DNA of 64,000 bases, taken from NCBI GenBank assembly GCA_020849475.1, contig JADLGE010000075.1:23332-87331 (forward strand), in the 5' to 3' direction. The position numbers were made by a program, and so were the translations under genes. Shown here piece by piece: positions 62,577 to 64,000 of this stretch; position 1 is the stretch's first letter, and the number at the start of each line of letters is the position of its first letter. Below the pieces are notes generated by a model. It ran no database searches. It saw nothing but the letters and a program-made list of their open reading frames with translations, and was not told the DNA's origin. The DNA is from Gammaproteobacteria bacterium (lineage in GTDB: Bacteria > Pseudomonadota > Gammaproteobacteria > Ga0077536).

Positions 62577-63844
62577 GCGAGCCGCAGCGCGGTCCGCTCG
62601 TGGCGCTGCTCGCGCACAGCCGTTGGCTGTGGTTGTTTGTGTGTTATCTCGTGCGGCGTTTCGAAGCGGACCAGTGCCTGCGCACGGCCTCGGCGCTGGC
62701 CTATACCTCGCTGCTCGCGCTGGTGCCGCTGTTCACCGTGCTGTTCGTCAGCCTGTCGGCGTTTCCCGCGTTCCAGGATTGGCGCGAGACCATCGAAAGT
62801 TTCATCTTCCGCAATTTCGTGCCGGCGCTTGGCGAGCAGGTGCGCGCCTACCTGGTCGAATTCAGCGACAAGGCACGCGGTCTGCAGGCGGTCGGTGTGA
62901 CCGTGCTGCTGCTGACCGTGCTCGCCATGCTGTCGACCATCGAATCAACCTTCAATGTGATCTGGGGCGTGCGCCGCAAGCGGCCACTGCTGGTGCGCTT
63001 CCTGGTCTATTGGTCGGTGCTGACCCTGGGACCGGTGCTGATCGGCGCCGGTATGGTCGTGACGTCCTACGTGATGACGCTGCCGGTCATCGCCGGCCAC
63101 GCATTCGATGCTGGCGTGCGTACGCAATTGATTGCGGTCTCGCCCCTGGTCGCGACGCTGCTGGCCTTTGTGCTGTTCTTCAAGCTCATTCCCTACCGAC
63201 CGGTGCCGGTGCGCAATGCCGTCATCGGCGGCGTGGTGGCGGCGGTGTTGTTCGAACTGGCCAAGCATGGCTTCGCGCTGTTCGTCACACGCTTTCCGTC
63301 CCAGGAAGCGATTTACGGTGCGTTTGCCACCGTGCCCATCTTCCTCACCTGGATTTACCTGTCGTGGGTGATCGTATTGCTGGGCGCGGAGATCAGCCAA
63401 TGCCTGACCACCTTCCGCCCGCCACGGCCGCGCCAGCACGCGGTGCTGGCGGCCGACGACCCGCTGTATTGCACCTACCGCGTGTTGCTGCGCCTTAACG
63501 AAGGGCAGGGCCGCGGCGAGAGCCTGTCGGACAAGGATCTTCTGCGTCTCGAACCGGACTTCGGTTACGCCGCCATCAACGCTGCGCTGGAAACCCTGGA
63601 CGCCGCGGGCTGGATCAATCGCGACGAACGCTTCGAATGGATGCTGGCACGCGACCTTGATCACCTGAGCCTGCTTGACCTGTTACGCCTGACGCCGAGT
63701 TTTCCCTTGCGCGAAGACGTGCATGCGCTGGCCGCCGACACCTCGGACCGACTGCTGCACGGCCATCTCATCGAACTCGCGCAATGGTCGGAACAGCATC
63801 TGCGCACGCCGCTGGCGGCGTTGTTCGAGGGCGAACACTTGTAG
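62573..63844 (+). CDS. YihY/BrkB family membrane protein
   Basis: A 423-residue inner-membrane protein. Six hydrophobic segments lie within residues about 40-280, with family marks RTASALAYTSLLALVPLFTVLF, the STFNVIWGVRRKRP loop, FFKLIPYRPVPVRNAVIGGV and FATVPIFLTWIYLSWVIVLLG. The C-terminal 130 residues form a soluble winged-helix-like region (LEPDFGYAAINAALETLDAAG). Once called RNase BN, the family is now regarded as transport-like with unknown substrate. It ends 18 bases before the stop of an IS110 transposase gene. Confidence 0.92.
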   Translation: MSEPQRGPLVALLAHSRWLWLFVCYLVRRFEADQCLRTASALAYTSLLALVPLFTVLFVSLSAFPAFQDWRETIESFIFRNFVPALGEQVRAYLVEFSDKARGLQAVGVTVLLLTVLAMLSTIESTFNVIWGVRRKRPLLVRFLVYWSVLTLGPVLIGAGMVVTSYVMTLPVIAGHAFDAGVRTQLIAVSPLVATLLAFVLFFKLIPYRPVPVRNAVIGGVVAAVLFELAKHGFALFVTRFPSQEAIYGAFATVPIFLTWIYLSWVIVLLGAEISQCLTTFRPPRPRQHAVLAADDPLYCTYRVLLRLNEGQGRGESLSDKDLLRLEPDFGYAAINAALETLDAAGWINRDERFEWMLARDLDHLSLLDLLRLTPSFPLREDVHALAADTSDRLLHGHLIELAQWSEQHLRTPLAALFEGEHL

Positions 63845-63862
63845 ATACCGTCTTAGCTCCGC

Positions 63863-64000
63863 TCATGCAAGGCTGATGTTTGGGTCGAAGGGACGGTTGG
63901 ATTTAAGGACGCCGAAGGCGATGTGCAGCAGTTTGCGCATCGCCGCGCAGACAATCGCCTTGCCGTTCATTCCCCGCGCCTTGAGTCGCTCACAGAAGGG
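63863..64000 (-). mobile_element. IS110-family transposase, C-terminal end
   Basis: The last 45 codons of a minus-strand gene cut by the window edge. The protein ends RLKARGMNGKAIVCAAMRKL, LHIAFGVLKSNRPFDP and NISLA, the typical C-terminal region of IS110/IS116/IS902 transposases (DEDD N-terminal catalytic domain plus a C-terminal serine domain). The stop lies 18 bases from yihY, so the non-coding right end is very short. The element's other end is outside the window. Confidence 0.85.

Overview
The window is a GC-rich, densely coded chromosome segment from a gammaproteobacterium. The combination of SspA/SspB, LpoA, DolP, DiaA, ZapD, Hda, a MurE with the meso-diaminopimelate motif, and a complete division and cell wall (dcw) cluster supports this. 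From memory, gene order resembles Pseudomonas in several blocks (petC-sspAB-dolP-diaA-yraN-lpoA-rsmI-rnpB-mraZ; lpxC-dciA-M23-secA-argJ-Nudix/ThiE; purM-DUF2066-hda-wrbA-arsC-yihY). It resembles xanthomonads where sucCD sit beside pilSR. I cannot assign an order or genus. I saw no tRNA, CRISPR array, riboswitch or prophage.

Layout. 1-1444: end of cytochrome c1, then sspA-sspB. 1487-5003 (minus): dolP, diaA, yraN, lpoA. 4981-6337: rsmI and the RNase P RNA. 6520-24310: promoter, MraZ operator and the dcw operon mraZ-rsmH-ftsL-ftsI-murE-murF-mraY-murD-ftsW-murG-murC-murB-ddlB-ftsQ-ftsA-ftsZ. Most junctions overlap by a few bases, so translation is probably coupled. 24378-31993: lpxC, dciA (minus), an M23 peptidase, secA, argJ and a Nudix/ThiE fusion. 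32006-37386 (minus): zapD, coaE and the type IV pilus genes pilD, pilC, pilB. 37524-41940 (minus): clpB with a heat-shock promoter, pgeF, rluD. 42052-46739: bamD, then nadE, sucD, sucC (minus). 46936-50823: a small zinc-ribbon membrane protein, pilS, pilR and the major pilin pilA behind a sigma-54 promoter. 50929-55701: two paralogous multi-membrane GT-C-like glycosyltransferases facing a polyprenyl-phosphate-sugar-synthase-like GT2. 55719-63844: suhB, trmJ, purM, a DUF2066 protein, a PerM-like protein, hda, wrbA, arsC, yihY. The last 138 bases are the 3' end of an IS110-family transposase gene.

How the genes work together. Most of the window builds and divides the envelope: lipid II precursors (mur, mraY, ddl), septal synthesis and division (ftsL/I/W/Q/A/Z, zapD), lipid A (lpxC), outer-membrane assembly and regulation (bamD, dolP, lpoA) and export (secA). 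The second theme is type IV pili: prepilin peptidase, platform and ATPase in one block, and the PilSR/sigma-54 control system with its pilin in another.

The accessory part most worth following is the pilA-linked set of three glycosyltransferases, a possible pilin or envelope glycosylation module. Other unusual signals are a palindromic repeat found only in convergent gene gaps, a long nested hairpin between purM and its divergent neighbour, and two micro-ORFs stop-start coupled to ftsA and yihY. The window is otherwise mainly conserved housekeeping DNA.
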